Below are positions 42,947 to 51,261 of a DNA stretch of 64,000 bases, one piece after another. The position numbers and the translations under genes are program-made. Each line of letters begins with the position of its first letter. Position 1 is the stretch's first letter. Origin of the DNA: Flavobacterium dankookense (GTDB lineage: Bacteria > Bacteroidota > Bacteroidia > Flavobacteriales > Flavobacteriaceae); contig NZ_SNXR01000012.1 of NCBI RefSeq assembly GCF_004362665.1, forward strand, positions 186,001 through 250,000. The letters run 5' to 3'. The notes beneath the pieces were generated by a model, which worked only from the letters and a program-made list of their open reading frames with translations, did not search any database and was not told where the DNA came from.

Positions 42947-43699
42947 ATGTTAAAAATTAGCAACTTACACGCTTCAGTAGAAGACAAAGAAATATTAAAA
43001 GGAATTAATCTTGAGATAAACGCAGGAGAAGTTCACGCCATCATGGGACCAAATGGTGCAGGAAAATCAACACTTTCTTCCATCATTGCTGGTAACGAAA
43101 ATTACACAGTTACTGATGGAGAAATCCTTTTAGAAGGAGAAGACATTTCAGAATTAGCTCCAGAAGAACGCGCTCACAAAGGTGTTTTCTTATCATTTCA
43201 ATATCCAGTTGAAATTCCAGGAGTTTCGGTTACCAACTTCATGAAAACGGCCATCAACGAAAGTAGAAAAGCCAACGGAAAAGAGGAAATGCCAGCCAAC
43301 GAAATGCTGAAATTAATCCGTGAAAAATCGGAATTATTAGAAATCGATCGTAAGTTTCTTTCACGTTCTTTAAACGAAGGTTTTTCAGGCGGAGAAAAGA
43401 AACGTAACGAGATTTTCCAAATGGCAATGCTAGAACCAAAACTAGCTATTTTAGACGAAACCGACTCGGGATTGGACATTGATGCGCTTCGAATTGTTGC
43501 AAACGGAGTAAACAAACTTAAAAACCAAAACAACGCAGTGTTAGTAATCACGCACTACCAACGTTTGTTAGATTATATTATTCCAGATTTCGTTCACGTT
43601 TTAATGGATGGAAAAATCGTAAAATCAGGCGGAAAAGAATTGGCTTACGAGCTAGAAGAAAAAGGATACGATTGGATTAAAGCAGAGTTAGAAGTTTAA
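42947..43699 (+). CDS. sufC: Fe-S cluster assembly ATPase SufC
   Basis: SufC is the ABC-type ATPase that drives remodelling of the SufBCD scaffold. It has 250 residues. Walker A is GPNGAGKST (near residue 34), the ABC signature reads GFSGGEKKR (near 147), and Walker B with the catalytic Glu is [12 protein letters not shown] (near 167). There are no membrane segments. Confidence 0.98.
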   Translation: MLKISNLHASVEDKEILKGINLEINAGEVHAIMGPNGAGKSTLSSIIAGNENYTVTDGEILLEGEDISELAPEERAHKGVFLSFQYPVEIPGVSVTNFMKTAINESRKANGKEEMPANEMLKLIREKSELLEIDRKFLSRSLNEGFSGGEKKRNEIFQMAMLEPKLAILDETDSGLDIDALRIVANGVNKLKNQNNAVLVITHYQRLLDYIIPDFVHVLMDGKIVKSGGKELAYELEEKGYDWIKAELEV

Positions 43700-43705
43700 A
43701 AAAGT

Positions 43706-43767
43706 TCTCAGTTGTCTGTTATCGGTTTCAAACGGACAACAAAAACAACTGACAACCGACAACAAAA
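43706..43767. repeat. GTTGTC / GACAAC short-word inverted repeat (sufC-sufD gap)
   Basis: CAGTTGTCTGTTATCGG on the left and CAACTGACAACCGACAAC on the right are partly inverted copies. The gap is made almost only of these words. Confidence 0.5.
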
Positions 43768-43770
43768 AAT

Positions 43771-45087
43771 ATGGAATTAAAAGAAAAACTTATATCCTCA
43801 TTCATGGCTTTCGAAGAGCAAATCGATGTTCATTCAGAACTTCACGATTTGCGTACTTCTGCCATAAAAAACTTTGAAAACAAAGGTTTCCCAACCAAAA
43901 AAGAGGAAGCTTGGAAATATACATCGCTGAATTCAATCCTAAAAAACGATTTTTCAGTGTTTCCAAAACATGAAAATTCAATTGAATTTGCTGCCGTAAA
44001 AAAATACTTCTTGCACGAAATCGATACGTATAAAGTGATTTTTGTGGACGGAAAATTCTCTTCGTTTTTATCGTCAACAACTCACGACGGATTGGATGTT
44101 TGCTTACTATCATCGGCATTGACTAAGCCAAAATACAAAATGGTAATCGATGAATATTTCAATAAAATTGCCAGTAAAGACGAAACGTTAACCTCGTTAA
44201 ATACTGCTTTCGCAAACGAAGGTGCATACATCAACATCCCAAAAAGTAAAGTTGTTGAAAAACCAATCGAAATCATTTATTTCTCAACAGGAATTGAAAA
44301 TGCTTTAATGGTGCAACCTAGAAATTTGGTAATCGTTGGCGAAAATGCGCACGTTCAAATTATTGAAAGACATCAATCTTTAAACGAAAATCCGGTCTTA
44401 ACCAATGCAGTTACAGAGATTTTTGCTCAAAAACGCGCCATCGTAGATTATTATAAAATTCAAAACGATTTGCAATCGGCAAACCTAATTGATAACACCT
44501 ATATTTCTCAAAAACAAGAAAGTAGAGTTTCGGTTCACACGTTTTCTTTTGGTGGAAATATCACAAGAAACAACTTGAATTTCTATCATTTTGGAGAGAG
44601 AATTGACTCTACATTGAAAGGAATTACCATTATTGGCGACAAGCAACACGTTGATCATTATACACTTGTAAATCACGCAACGCCAAATTGTGAAAGCCAT
44701 CAAAACTACAAAACCATTCTTGCCGACAGCTCAACAGGAGTTTTCAACGGAAAAATTTACGTAGAAAAAGAAGCTCAAAAAACGGATGCTTTCCAACAAA
44801 ACAACAATATTTTAATTGGTGATAAAGCTACAATAAACGCCAAACCACAATTAGAAATTTTCGCCGATGATGTAAAATGTTCACACGGATGCACAATTGG
44901 TCAATTGGATGAAAGCGCCATGTTCTACATGCAACAACGCGGAATTCCTAAGAAAGAAGCCAAAGCATTATTAATGTATGCCTTCTCTAACGAAGTAATA
45001 GAAAGCATCAAAATACCCGAACTTAAAAAACGAATTACAAAAATTATCGCAATGAAATTAGGCGTTAATTTAGGGTTTGATTTATAG
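43771..45087 (+). CDS. sufD: Fe-S cluster assembly protein SufD
   Basis: SufD is the SufB-like partner in the SufBC2D scaffold. It has 438 residues. Family blocks are EEAWKYTSL near residue 47, FNGKIYVEKEAQKTDAFQQN near 325, and the conserved His in CSHGCTIGQLDESAMFYMQQ near 373. It ends in front of a strong terminator (45091), so the first SUF transcript ends here. Confidence 0.97.
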   Translation: MELKEKLISSFMAFEEQIDVHSELHDLRTSAIKNFENKGFPTKKEEAWKYTSLNSILKNDFSVFPKHENSIEFAAVKKYFLHEIDTYKVIFVDGKFSSFLSSTTHDGLDVCLLSSALTKPKYKMVIDEYFNKIASKDETLTSLNTAFANEGAYINIPKSKVVEKPIEIIYFSTGIENALMVQPRNLVIVGENAHVQIIERHQSLNENPVLTNAVTEIFAQKRAIVDYYKIQNDLQSANLIDNTYISQKQESRVSVHTFSFGGNITRNNLNFYHFGERIDSTLKGITIIGDKQHVDHYTLVNHATPNCESHQNYKTILADSSTGVFNGKIYVEKEAQKTDAFQQNNNILIGDKATINAKPQLEIFADDVKCSHGCTIGQLDESAMFYMQQRGIPKKEAKALLMYAFSNEVIESIKIPELKKRITKIIAMKLGVNLGFDL

Positions 45088-45090
45088 TAA

Positions 45091-45120
45091 AAAGGCTTTC
45101 CAAACGGAAAGCCTTTTTTT
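45091..45120. terminator. Strong terminator after sufD, probably bidirectional
   Basis: AAAGGCTTTCC and GGAAAGCCTTT form a perfect 11-pair stem with a four-base loop. T and A tracts stand at both sides, so it can also serve the convergent lipoprotein gene ending at 45122. Confidence 0.9.
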
Positions 45121-45121
45121 G

Positions 45122-45823
45122 TTAGTTCAGTTCATGACTAGTCAAAGTCCTCGTTTTAGTTACATTATCAGTACTGCTGGTTACACTTTCCCGGATTAGC
45201 CCAATATCTTTAGCAAACCAATACTCAGCTTCTATATTGGTTACTTGTGAATTTACGGTTTCAACTGCATGCAACTGCATCTTGATTATATTGGTATAAG
45301 TTACGTCATTTAATGTTTCTGATGCATCTCTTTCCAGAATGGTACCTGTATAGGTAAGTGATGCTGGCAACTTTTGGTGAGCGCCATTGTTGTATACAAT
45401 TACATGTAATGGGGTTGAACCACTCCAAGTAGCTCCAACGGACAAATCATCTCTAAACATTTTTATTTCATATTCTCCAATCTCCAAGGTTGCACCACCT
45501 TCCAGCGGCATAAGAACTTCTCCAGATTTTTGATAATAAGAAGCACCTTTTTTAAGCATCCACTGTGGGATGTTAAAATCACTACCATCATCATTGATGC
45601 GATAGTAAGGAATACCTTCAAAGTTATTAGTATAACCAACGTAAACAAGGCTAACTTCACCATTGTTAGTATACCACCACTTATTGTTCGTGATCAAAGG
45701 AAAATAATTTCCTGTAGTTATTCCATTATCTTCAACTATTGCTGCATCATCACTGCTGCAAGAAGATAAGCCTAGTAAGTATATAATTAGTATTGCAGCT
45801 TTAATTAGAGGAGCTTTTTTCAT
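45122..45823 (-). CDS. Lipoprotein of unknown function
   Basis: This 233-residue protein has a lipoprotein signal peptide (MKKAPLIKAAILIIYLLGLS, lipobox near SSCSS, Cys 22). The mature part is beta-rich (NYFPLITNNKWWYTNNGEVS near residue 40) and resembles cell-surface lipoproteins common in Flavobacteriaceae; no catalytic motif is visible. It stands inside the SUF region but on the opposite strand. Confidence 0.75.
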   Translation of the reverse strand: MKKAPLIKAAILIIYLLGLSSCSSDDAAIVEDNGITTGNYFPLITNNKWWYTNNGEVSLVYVGYTNNFEGIPYYRINDDGSDFNIPQWMLKKGASYYQKSGEVLMPLEGGATLEIGEYEIKMFRDDLSVGATWSGSTPLHVIVYNNGAHQKLPASLTYTGTILERDASETLNDVTYTNIIKMQLHAVETVNSQVTNIEAEYWFAKDIGLIRESVTSSTDNVTKTRTLTSHELN

Positions 45824-45881
45824 TTCAAAATTAATTAGATTTTCAAAAATAAGATATTTTTTAACAAATAACTTGAACGAG

Positions 45882-47228
45882 TTATTTTTTTAGGCTTTTT
45901 ACGATATCACTTAACAAACCATCAAAATCAAATTCAGGATCTTCTTTCAAACCCATTCTAACAATTACTAAATCGTGACTTGGGAAAATCGCTACCATTT
46001 GTCCTTGATAACCACTTGCGTAGAACATATCTTTTGGAGCATTTGGAAATCTTCCACCAGCGTTTAACCAAAATTGTGCACCATACTGTCCGCTGGAAGT
46101 ATTCGTTGGAGTTGCAACATATCTTGCCCAACTTTCGTCAAAAATTTGTTCGCCGTTCCAATTGCCTTTGTGTAAATAGAGTAATCCAAATTTTGCCCAA
46201 TCTCTTGTATTTGCCCAACCATAAGACGAACCTACAAAATTCCCTGCCATATCGGTTTCTACCAAAGCAGAGTTCATTCCTATTTTGTCTAACAAACTAC
46301 TGTACCAAAAATCTAAATATTCTTGATGTGTTTTAAATTGCTTTCTTAAAATTCCACTCAATAAATTAGTTGTTCCTGAAGAGTAATTCCAAGTGTTATC
46401 GGGTTTTCCAACTAATGGTTTATTGATTTGCGATTGCGTCATATCTTCTTCAATAAAAAGCATTTTGGTAGCATCACATATTTTAGAATAATTCTCTTCC
46501 CATTCCAAGCCAGAATTCATGTGAAGCAAATCGTTGATAGTAATGTTTTTGCGCTCGTCATTTTTCCATTCGGCAACTGGAGCTGGTTTTGAAATGTCGA
46601 TTTTACCTTGTTTTTGCAGAATACCGAAAAAGGTTGCTGTCAAACTTTTTGTCATCGACCAACCTAATATTTTGGAGTTTTTATCAAAACCATCGGTGTA
46701 TTTTTCGGCAATAATTTTGTCTTTATAAATTACAATTACCGAACGAGTGCGCTTATTTTTTTCTCCTTTTTTGTCAAAAGCTTTTTCAATAACAGCATTT
46801 AATTTTGTGTAATCAATATTTGAAAAAACAGTGTCTTTTGGTTCCAAATTTCCATACGGAAAAGGCAAATTTGGATTGATTTTATTTCTTTTTGGAACCA
46901 AATACGGTTTAGAAACATCAAAATCATCATTAATTAAAGTTGCACCCAAACCTTCACGATAAATGGCTTTTCGTTCTTTAAATCCGTAAACTTTTGAAGT
47001 CACAAATCGTTCTGTATCATTAATTTCGTTGGTTGCCCAGTCTATTTTATCAATATCATTATCACCTTGTTGTATGGTTTCCAAGGAACGATTGTCTAAA
47101 AAATGTCCAGAGGCAACACTTTTAGCAGAGAAACCCGATATTAAATCCAATTGCGGATAGATTGCTATTCGAAGATAAACTAAAAGTAATAGGACTAAAA
47201 CAGCGAATATTTTGAAGAATTTTTTCAT
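45882..47228 (-). CDS. Serine hydrolase, beta-lactamase (class C) / penicillin-binding-like
   Basis: This 448-residue protein has an N-terminal signal or anchor segment (MKKFFKIFAVLVLLLLVYLR). It belongs to the beta-lactamase-like serine hydrolases: the catalytic SxxK is in GWSMTKSLTATFFG (near residue 193), the Tyr motif is in WNYSSGTTNLLSG (near 277), and the C-terminal SHDLVIVRMG block is present. The role may be a peptidase or esterase; a beta-lactamase function is not shown. The ATG at 47228 begins the signal peptide. The frame is open to 47285, but those codons come from a microrepeat. Confidence 0.88.
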   Translation of the reverse strand: MKKFFKIFAVLVLLLLVYLRIAIYPQLDLISGFSAKSVASGHFLDNRSLETIQQGDNDIDKIDWATNEINDTERFVTSKVYGFKERKAIYREGLGATLINDDFDVSKPYLVPKRNKINPNLPFPYGNLEPKDTVFSNIDYTKLNAVIEKAFDKKGEKNKRTRSVIVIYKDKIIAEKYTDGFDKNSKILGWSMTKSLTATFFGILQKQGKIDISKPAPVAEWKNDERKNITINDLLHMNSGLEWEENYSKICDATKMLFIEEDMTQSQINKPLVGKPDNTWNYSSGTTNLLSGILRKQFKTHQEYLDFWYSSLLDKIGMNSALVETDMAGNFVGSSYGWANTRDWAKFGLLYLHKGNWNGEQIFDESWARYVATPTNTSSGQYGAQFWLNAGGRFPNAPKDMFYASGYQGQMVAIFPSHDLVIVRMGLKEDPEFDFDGLLSDIVKSLKK

Positions 47229-47264
47229 GATAAGTAGATTTTGATGCAAGTTATAAAAATTGAA

Positions 47265-47292
47265 ACATATAAGGTATTTAAGCACATATAAG
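47265..47292. repeat. CATATAAG microrepeat upstream of the serine hydrolase gene
   Basis: ACATATAAGG, TATTTAAGC and ACATATAAG are three ten-base-spaced words of the family also seen at 49572, in the same orientation. Confidence 0.5.
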
Positions 47293-47361
47293 AATTTGGT
47301 AATTTTATTTCGCTGTACTCAAATTGAAAAATAGTAATAGATTATTACATAAATATGCTTT

Positions 47362-47394
47362 AACTTAAATGAACTTATATGACTTATATGGTTT
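47362..47394. repeat. AACTTAAATG microrepeat upstream of sufS
   Basis: AACTTAAATGAACTTATATG followed by ACTTATATGG is a threefold ten-base repeat, in inverted orientation to the copy at 47265-47292. Confidence 0.55.
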
Positions 47395-47425
47395 GTAAAA
47401 ACATTCAACAATTATTAACAAACGT

Positions 47426-47459
47426 TTGATAAAAAACCATTTCAAAATGTGTACTTTTG
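47426..47459 (+). promoter_or_regulatory. Promoter of sufS
   Basis: TTG (47426-47428), 23 bases and TACTTTTG (47452-47459) fit the Flavobacterium form. The sufS ATG is 26 bases downstream, so sufS starts a second SUF transcript. Confidence 0.65.
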
Positions 47460-47484
47460 TATTTAGATTTTTTCTAAATAATTC

Positions 47485-48699
47485 ATGTTAGATATACAAA
47501 AAATAAGAGCCGACTTTCCCATACTTACTCAAAAAGTGAATGGGAAACAACTTGTTTACTTTGATAACGGTGCTACATCGCAAAAACCAAAAGTGGTTAT
47601 TGATGCCATTACAAAATATTACGAAGAAATAAATGCCAATATTCATCGTGGCGTACACACTTTAAGTCAATTAGCAACAGATGCTTATGAAGTTTCTCGT
47701 GGTAAAATCCAGCAGCATATTAATGCAAAATTCCCTTATGAAGTAATTTTTACCTCGGGAACAACCCACGGAATTAATGCAATTGCAAATGGTTTTGCAT
47801 CGATTTTAAAAGAAGGTGATGAGGTTTTAGTATCTGCTTTAGAACATCACAGTAATATTGTGCCGTGGCAAATGCTTTGTGAAAAAACGGGTGCAAAATT
47901 GGTAGTAATTCCAATGAATGATGAAGGTGAATTGATTATTTCAGAATTTGATAAATTACTTTCGGATAAAACTAAAGTGGTTACTGTAAACCATATTTCG
48001 AATGCATTAGGAACTTTAAACCCGATAAAATATATTATTGATAAAGCACATGAATTTGGCGCGGCAGTTTTAATTGATGGCGCACAAGCTGTACCACATT
48101 TAAAACCAGATGTTCAAGAATTGGATTGTGATTTTTATGTGTTTTCCGGCCATAAAATTTGCGGACCAACAGGTGTTGGCATTTTATACGGAAAAGAAGA
48201 ATGGCTTCGAAAATTACCACCATATCAAGGTGGTGGCGAAATGATTGCAACGGTTTCGTTCGAAAAAACTACGTACGCTGATTTGCCACATAAATTTGAA
48301 GCTGGAACACCAAATATCGCCGGAGGAATTGTGCTTGGAACCGCGATTGATTACTTGAATGAAATCGGTTTTGAAAACATTCAAGCCTACGAACACGAAT
48401 TATTAGAATACGGAACTAAAAGATTATTAGAAATTGATGGTCTGAAAATCTTCGGAACGGCTAAAGAAAAAACATCGGTAATTTCGTTTAATATCGAAGG
48501 AGTTCATCCGTATGACATTGGTACAATTATTGACAAACTAGGAATAGCAGTACGAACCGGACATCATTGTGCGCAACCGATTATGGATTTTTATCAAATT
48601 CCTGGAACAATAAGAGCGAGTTTTGCTTTTTATAATACTAAAGAAGAAATTGATATTTTTGTAGAAGCGGTGAAAAAAGCGAAAATGATGTTGTCTTAA
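47485..48699 (+). CDS. sufS: Cysteine desulfurase SufS
   Basis: SufS is a PLP enzyme that removes sulfur from cysteine and passes it via SufE to the SUF scaffold. It has 404 residues. Typical group II motifs are YFDNGATSQKP near residue 27, the PLP lysine in FSGHKICGPTGVGILYG near 223, and the catalytic Cys in RTGHHCAQP near 362. It is followed by a small lipoprotein-like gene and sufE in a tight array. Confidence 0.97.
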   Translation: MLDIQKIRADFPILTQKVNGKQLVYFDNGATSQKPKVVIDAITKYYEEINANIHRGVHTLSQLATDAYEVSRGKIQQHINAKFPYEVIFTSGTTHGINAIANGFASILKEGDEVLVSALEHHSNIVPWQMLCEKTGAKLVVIPMNDEGELIISEFDKLLSDKTKVVTVNHISNALGTLNPIKYIIDKAHEFGAAVLIDGAQAVPHLKPDVQELDCDFYVFSGHKICGPTGVGILYGKEEWLRKLPPYQGGGEMIATVSFEKTTYADLPHKFEAGTPNIAGGIVLGTAIDYLNEIGFENIQAYEHELLEYGTKRLLEIDGLKIFGTAKEKTSVISFNIEGVHPYDIGTIIDKLGIAVRTGHHCAQPIMDFYQIPGTIRASFAFYNTKEEIDIFVEAVKKAKMMLS

Positions 48700-48709
48700 A
48701 ACTAAGAAT

Positions 48710-49150
48710 ATGAAAGCAATAGGAATGATTTTACTAACTATTTTCCTTGGAAAAAGTTGCAGTAACGAAGCTCAAAATGACATTAATAATGCAGTTTTGC
48801 AATATTCTGCAATGACTCGTGGTTTTCATTTGAAAGTGATTATCACCAATCAAATGGCTACGATATCAAAAGGAAGAACACCTGAAACAATGTCACAAAA
48901 ACAAGTAAAAATTTCTGATTCTGATTGGAATGACTTGATTGCATTGTTTGAAAAAACAAATTTGGAAGCTTTTCCAACTTTAAAAGATCCAACACAAAAA
49001 CGCCATTATGATGGTGCAGCAATTGCTGATTTGAAGGTTAGATATCAGGAGAAAAACTTTGAAACAGTTAATTTTGATCATGGTTTTCCACCAGCTGAAA
49101 TTGAAGGTTTAGTAAATAAAATTGTGGCATTAACCGACGATAAGGAATGA
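48710..49150 (+). CDS. Small exported protein of unknown function between sufS and sufE
   Basis: This 146-residue protein begins with a hydrophobic signal (MKAIGMILLTIFLGKSCSN), whose GKSC could act as a lipobox. The rest is a small mixed fold with SDSDWNDLIALFEKTN and a basic RHYDG segment. No function is known to me. It lies 10 bases after sufS and overlaps sufE by 4 bases, so it is in the same transcript. Confidence 0.7.
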   Translation: MKAIGMILLTIFLGKSCSNEAQNDINNAVLQYSAMTRGFHLKVIITNQMATISKGRTPETMSQKQVKISDSDWNDLIALFEKTNLEAFPTLKDPTQKRHYDGAAIADLKVRYQEKNFETVNFDHGFPPAEIEGLVNKIVALTDDKE

Positions 49151-49566
49151 CAATAAAAGAAATACAAGACGAAATTGTTGATGAATTTTCAATGTTTGAT
49201 GATTGGATGCAACGCTATGAATACATCATCGAGCTAGGAAAATCATTACCATTGATTGACGAACAATATAAAACCGAAGATAACATCATTAAAGGTTGCC
49301 AGTCAAAAGTTTGGGTTCATGGTGAGCAAAATGATGATAAAGTAGTTTTTACTGCCGATAGTGATGCGATTTTAACCAAAGGTATAATTGCGATTTTAAT
49401 TCGAACTTTTTCCAACCAAAATCCAACAGATATTTTGGATGCTAATACTGACTTTATCGATGAAATAGGATTGAAAGAACATTTGTCGCCAACACGAGCA
49501 AACGGTTTGGTTTCAATGATTAAACAAATAAAAATGTATGCTTTGGCGTTTAGCGCTAAGAATTAA
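49147..49566 (+). CDS. sufE: Sulfur acceptor protein SufE
   Basis: SufE accepts persulfide sulfur from SufS. It has 139 residues. The reactive Cys is in NIIKGCQSKVWVHG near residue 52, and the family block FLSPTRANGLVSMI is represented as HLSPTRANGL near the C terminus. It overlaps the previous gene by 4 bases (ATGA). Confidence 0.95.
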   Translation: MTIKEIQDEIVDEFSMFDDWMQRYEYIIELGKSLPLIDEQYKTEDNIIKGCQSKVWVHGEQNDDKVVFTADSDAILTKGIIAILIRTFSNQNPTDILDANTDFIDEIGLKEHLSPTRANGLVSMIKQIKMYALAFSAKN

Positions 49567-49571
49567 TTTCT

Positions 49572-49603
49572 AACCATATAAGGCATTTAAGAGCATTTAA
49601 GTT
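49572..49603. repeat. Left inverted repeat flanking the GxxExxY gene
   Basis: The sequence begins AACCATATAAGGCATTTAAG and continues with a third related word. Its inverted complement, with about four mismatches over 30 bases, stands at 50018-50047 on the other side of the GxxExxY gene. Confidence 0.7.
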
Positions 49604-49611
49604 CAAATAAT

Positions 49612-50019
49612 ATGACAAAATCTGATCTTAAAGAATTAGTTTATCGAGTAAATGGTGCTGCTATTGAGGTTCATAAAGAAATTGGACCTGGGCTTTTGGA
49701 AAGTGTTTATCATAAATGCATGGAAAGAGAATTGGAGCTTAGAGGAATTTACTTTGAAACAGAATTAGTAATTCCAATAGATTATAAAGGATTGGAACTT
49801 GATGCTAATTTGAGATGCGATTTATTTATTGAAAATCAATTAGTATTAGAATTAAAATCAGTAGAAAAAGTATTGCCAATTCATGAAGCCCAAGTTCTAT
49901 CTTATATGAATTTATTAGATGTTTCAATGGGTTTAATAATAAATTTTAATGTAACCAATATATTTAAGGAAGGTCAAAAAACATATGTTAATCATAAGTA
50001 CAGATTATTAGAAGATTAA
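49612..50019 (+). CDS. GxxExxY family protein
   Basis: This 135-residue protein carries the eponymous motif in GPGLLESVYHKCMEREL (GLLESVY near residue 26). It also has VIPIDYKGLELDANLRCDLFIENQL and ELKSVEKVLPIHEAQVLSYM, which read like the D-ExK core of a nuclease-related fold. The family is widespread in Bacteroidota and cyanobacteria with no proven role; a PD-(D/E)XK-like fold is my inference. It is bounded by inverted repeats (49572 and 50018) and interrupts the line sufE-DUF59. Confidence 0.9.
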   Translation: MTKSDLKELVYRVNGAAIEVHKEIGPGLLESVYHKCMERELELRGIYFETELVIPIDYKGLELDANLRCDLFIENQLVLELKSVEKVLPIHEAQVLSYMNLLDVSMGLIINFNVTNIFKEGQKTYVNHKYRLLED

Positions 50020-50047
50020 CTTAAATGACCTCAAATGCCTTATATGG
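50018..50047. repeat. Right inverted repeat flanking the GxxExxY gene
   Basis: This run starts AACTTAAATGACC and ends CCTTATATGG. Its reverse complement nearly equals the 49572 copy. It overlaps the stop codon of the GxxExxY gene. Confidence 0.7.
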
Positions 50048-50063
50048 TAAAAAGCAAAATACA

Positions 50064-50387
50064 ATGGAAGAATTTAAAGATGAAATAAACTTAGGAGAAA
50101 ATGTAGTAAAGGTTTTAAAAGGGATTTATGATCCGGAAATTCCTGTTGACATCTACGAACTTGGATTAATCTACGACGTAATGATTAACGAAGACAATGA
50201 AGTTAAGGTTTTAATGACTTTAACGTCGCCAAATTGTCCAGTTGCTGAAACATTGCCTAGAGAAGTAGAAGAAAAAATCCAAAAAATCGATACCGTTAAA
50301 TCCTGTGAAGTAGAAATTACTTTCGATCCACCGTGGAGCAAAGATTTAATGAGTGAAGAAGCAAAATTAGAATTAGGAATGCTTTAA
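50064..50387 (+). CDS. DUF59 / SUF system Fe-S assembly protein (SufT/MIP18-like)
   Basis: This 107-residue protein belongs to the MIP18/DUF59 family, which helps to mature iron-sulfur proteins. Visible motifs are GIYDPEIPVDIYELGLIYDV near residue 22, the Cys in LTSPNCPVAETLP near 60 and FDPPWSKDLM near the end. I start it at ATG 50064; the frame is open from 50025, but those codons come from the microrepeat. It is linked to the SUF genes by position. Confidence 0.92.
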   Translation: MEEFKDEINLGENVVKVLKGIYDPEIPVDIYELGLIYDVMINEDNEVKVLMTLTSPNCPVAETLPREVEEKIQKIDTVKSCEVEITFDPPWSKDLMSEEAKLELGML

Positions 50388-50462
50388 AATAGTTATCAGT
50401 TGGCAGTAAAGAGTTGGCAGTTTTGCCAGTGAAAACTAAAAAACAGAATACTGAACACCAAA
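50388..50462. repeat. CAGTTGGCAGT-type microrepeat
   Basis: Words such as TCAGTTGGCAGT, AGTTGGCAGT and CAGAATACTGAACACC make up the gap. The same words occur at 54866-54920 and 62400-62427, so they are a dispersed intergenic family. Confidence 0.5.
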
Positions 50463-50465
50463 TCT

Positions 50466-50972
50466 ATGGACGAAATCATCAATAAAGTAGCCAATTCATC
50501 GCTCGAAGTTTTCGATTTGGAAGATTATTATCCAAACGGAATTCGAACGCAAATTGACCTTTCGCAATGGCTTTATGAAGGTTTTCTATTGAAAGAAAAA
50601 GACTTTCGCGAAGCATTGAAAAATCATGATTGGTCGCAATATCAAAATCATTTAGTTGCTATTCATTGTTCCACTGATGCTATTTTGCCTGCTTGGGCAA
50701 GTATTTTAGTAACAACTCATGTTTCTTCATTTGCCCAAAAAGTGGTTTTAGGAACAATAAATGATTTGGAAACGTCATTATATCAAGAGATTTTATCTAA
50801 AATTGATTACACGCAATATCAAGACAAACCCATTATCTTGAAAGGTTGTTCCAAAAAACCTGTTCCCGAAAGTGCTTACATTATTGCTATTCAAGAACTT
50901 CAAAAAGTAGCTAAAAGTGTGATGTATGGCGAAGCTTGTTCGGCAGTTCCATTATTCAAAAAAGCTAAATAA
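50466..50972 (+). CDS. DUF2480 family protein
   Basis: This 168-residue protein matches the DUF2480 family, found almost only in Bacteroidota and commonly next to the SUF genes. It has SSLEVFDLEDYYPNGIRTQI near the N terminus, WASILVTTHVS in the middle and KGCSKKPVPESAYIIAIQEL near the end. There is no signal peptide and no known activity. Confidence 0.88.
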   Translation: MDEIINKVANSSLEVFDLEDYYPNGIRTQIDLSQWLYEGFLLKEKDFREALKNHDWSQYQNHLVAIHCSTDAILPAWASILVTTHVSSFAQKVVLGTINDLETSLYQEILSKIDYTQYQDKPIILKGCSKKPVPESAYIIAIQELQKVAKSVMYGEACSAVPLFKKAK

Positions 50973-51007
50973 CTCTTTTTCAACATAAAATTTTAATTGA
51001 TTTTATA

Positions 51008-51073
51008 AACCATTAAGAAGTTAAGGTAATTAAGCACAACAATACTTAATGAAACTTAATTTCTTAATGGTTT
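51008..51073. repeat. Long CCATTAAG hairpin repeat
   Basis: AAACCATTAAGAAGTTAAG and CTTAATTTCTTAATGGTTT are inverted copies with one mismatch in 19, separated by about 25 bases that contain further TTAAG words. In RNA this would be a large hairpin. It is related to the element at 41380. Confidence 0.7.
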
Positions 51074-51205
51074 TAGTTTTTTACTTTTAATTTTTTGTAA
51101 AATGGAACTATTTATTTTAGTTTTTTAAAATCATTGATTTTAAAAAACTAAAATCGAAATCATGTTAAATAATTAGTTGCTAGAAAGTTAGATTTTAATA
51201 ATATT

Positions 51206-51235
51206 TTGGTCAAGCCAAATGTATTGTTACCTTTG
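51206..51235 (+). promoter_or_regulatory. Promoter of the DUF3078 gene
   Basis: TTG (51206-51208), 19 bases and TACCTTTG (51228-51235) match the Flavobacterium consensus exactly, 26 bases before the ATG at 51262. Confidence 0.8.
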
Positions 51236-51261
51236 CACCCGAAAAATTAAAATCTAACAAA

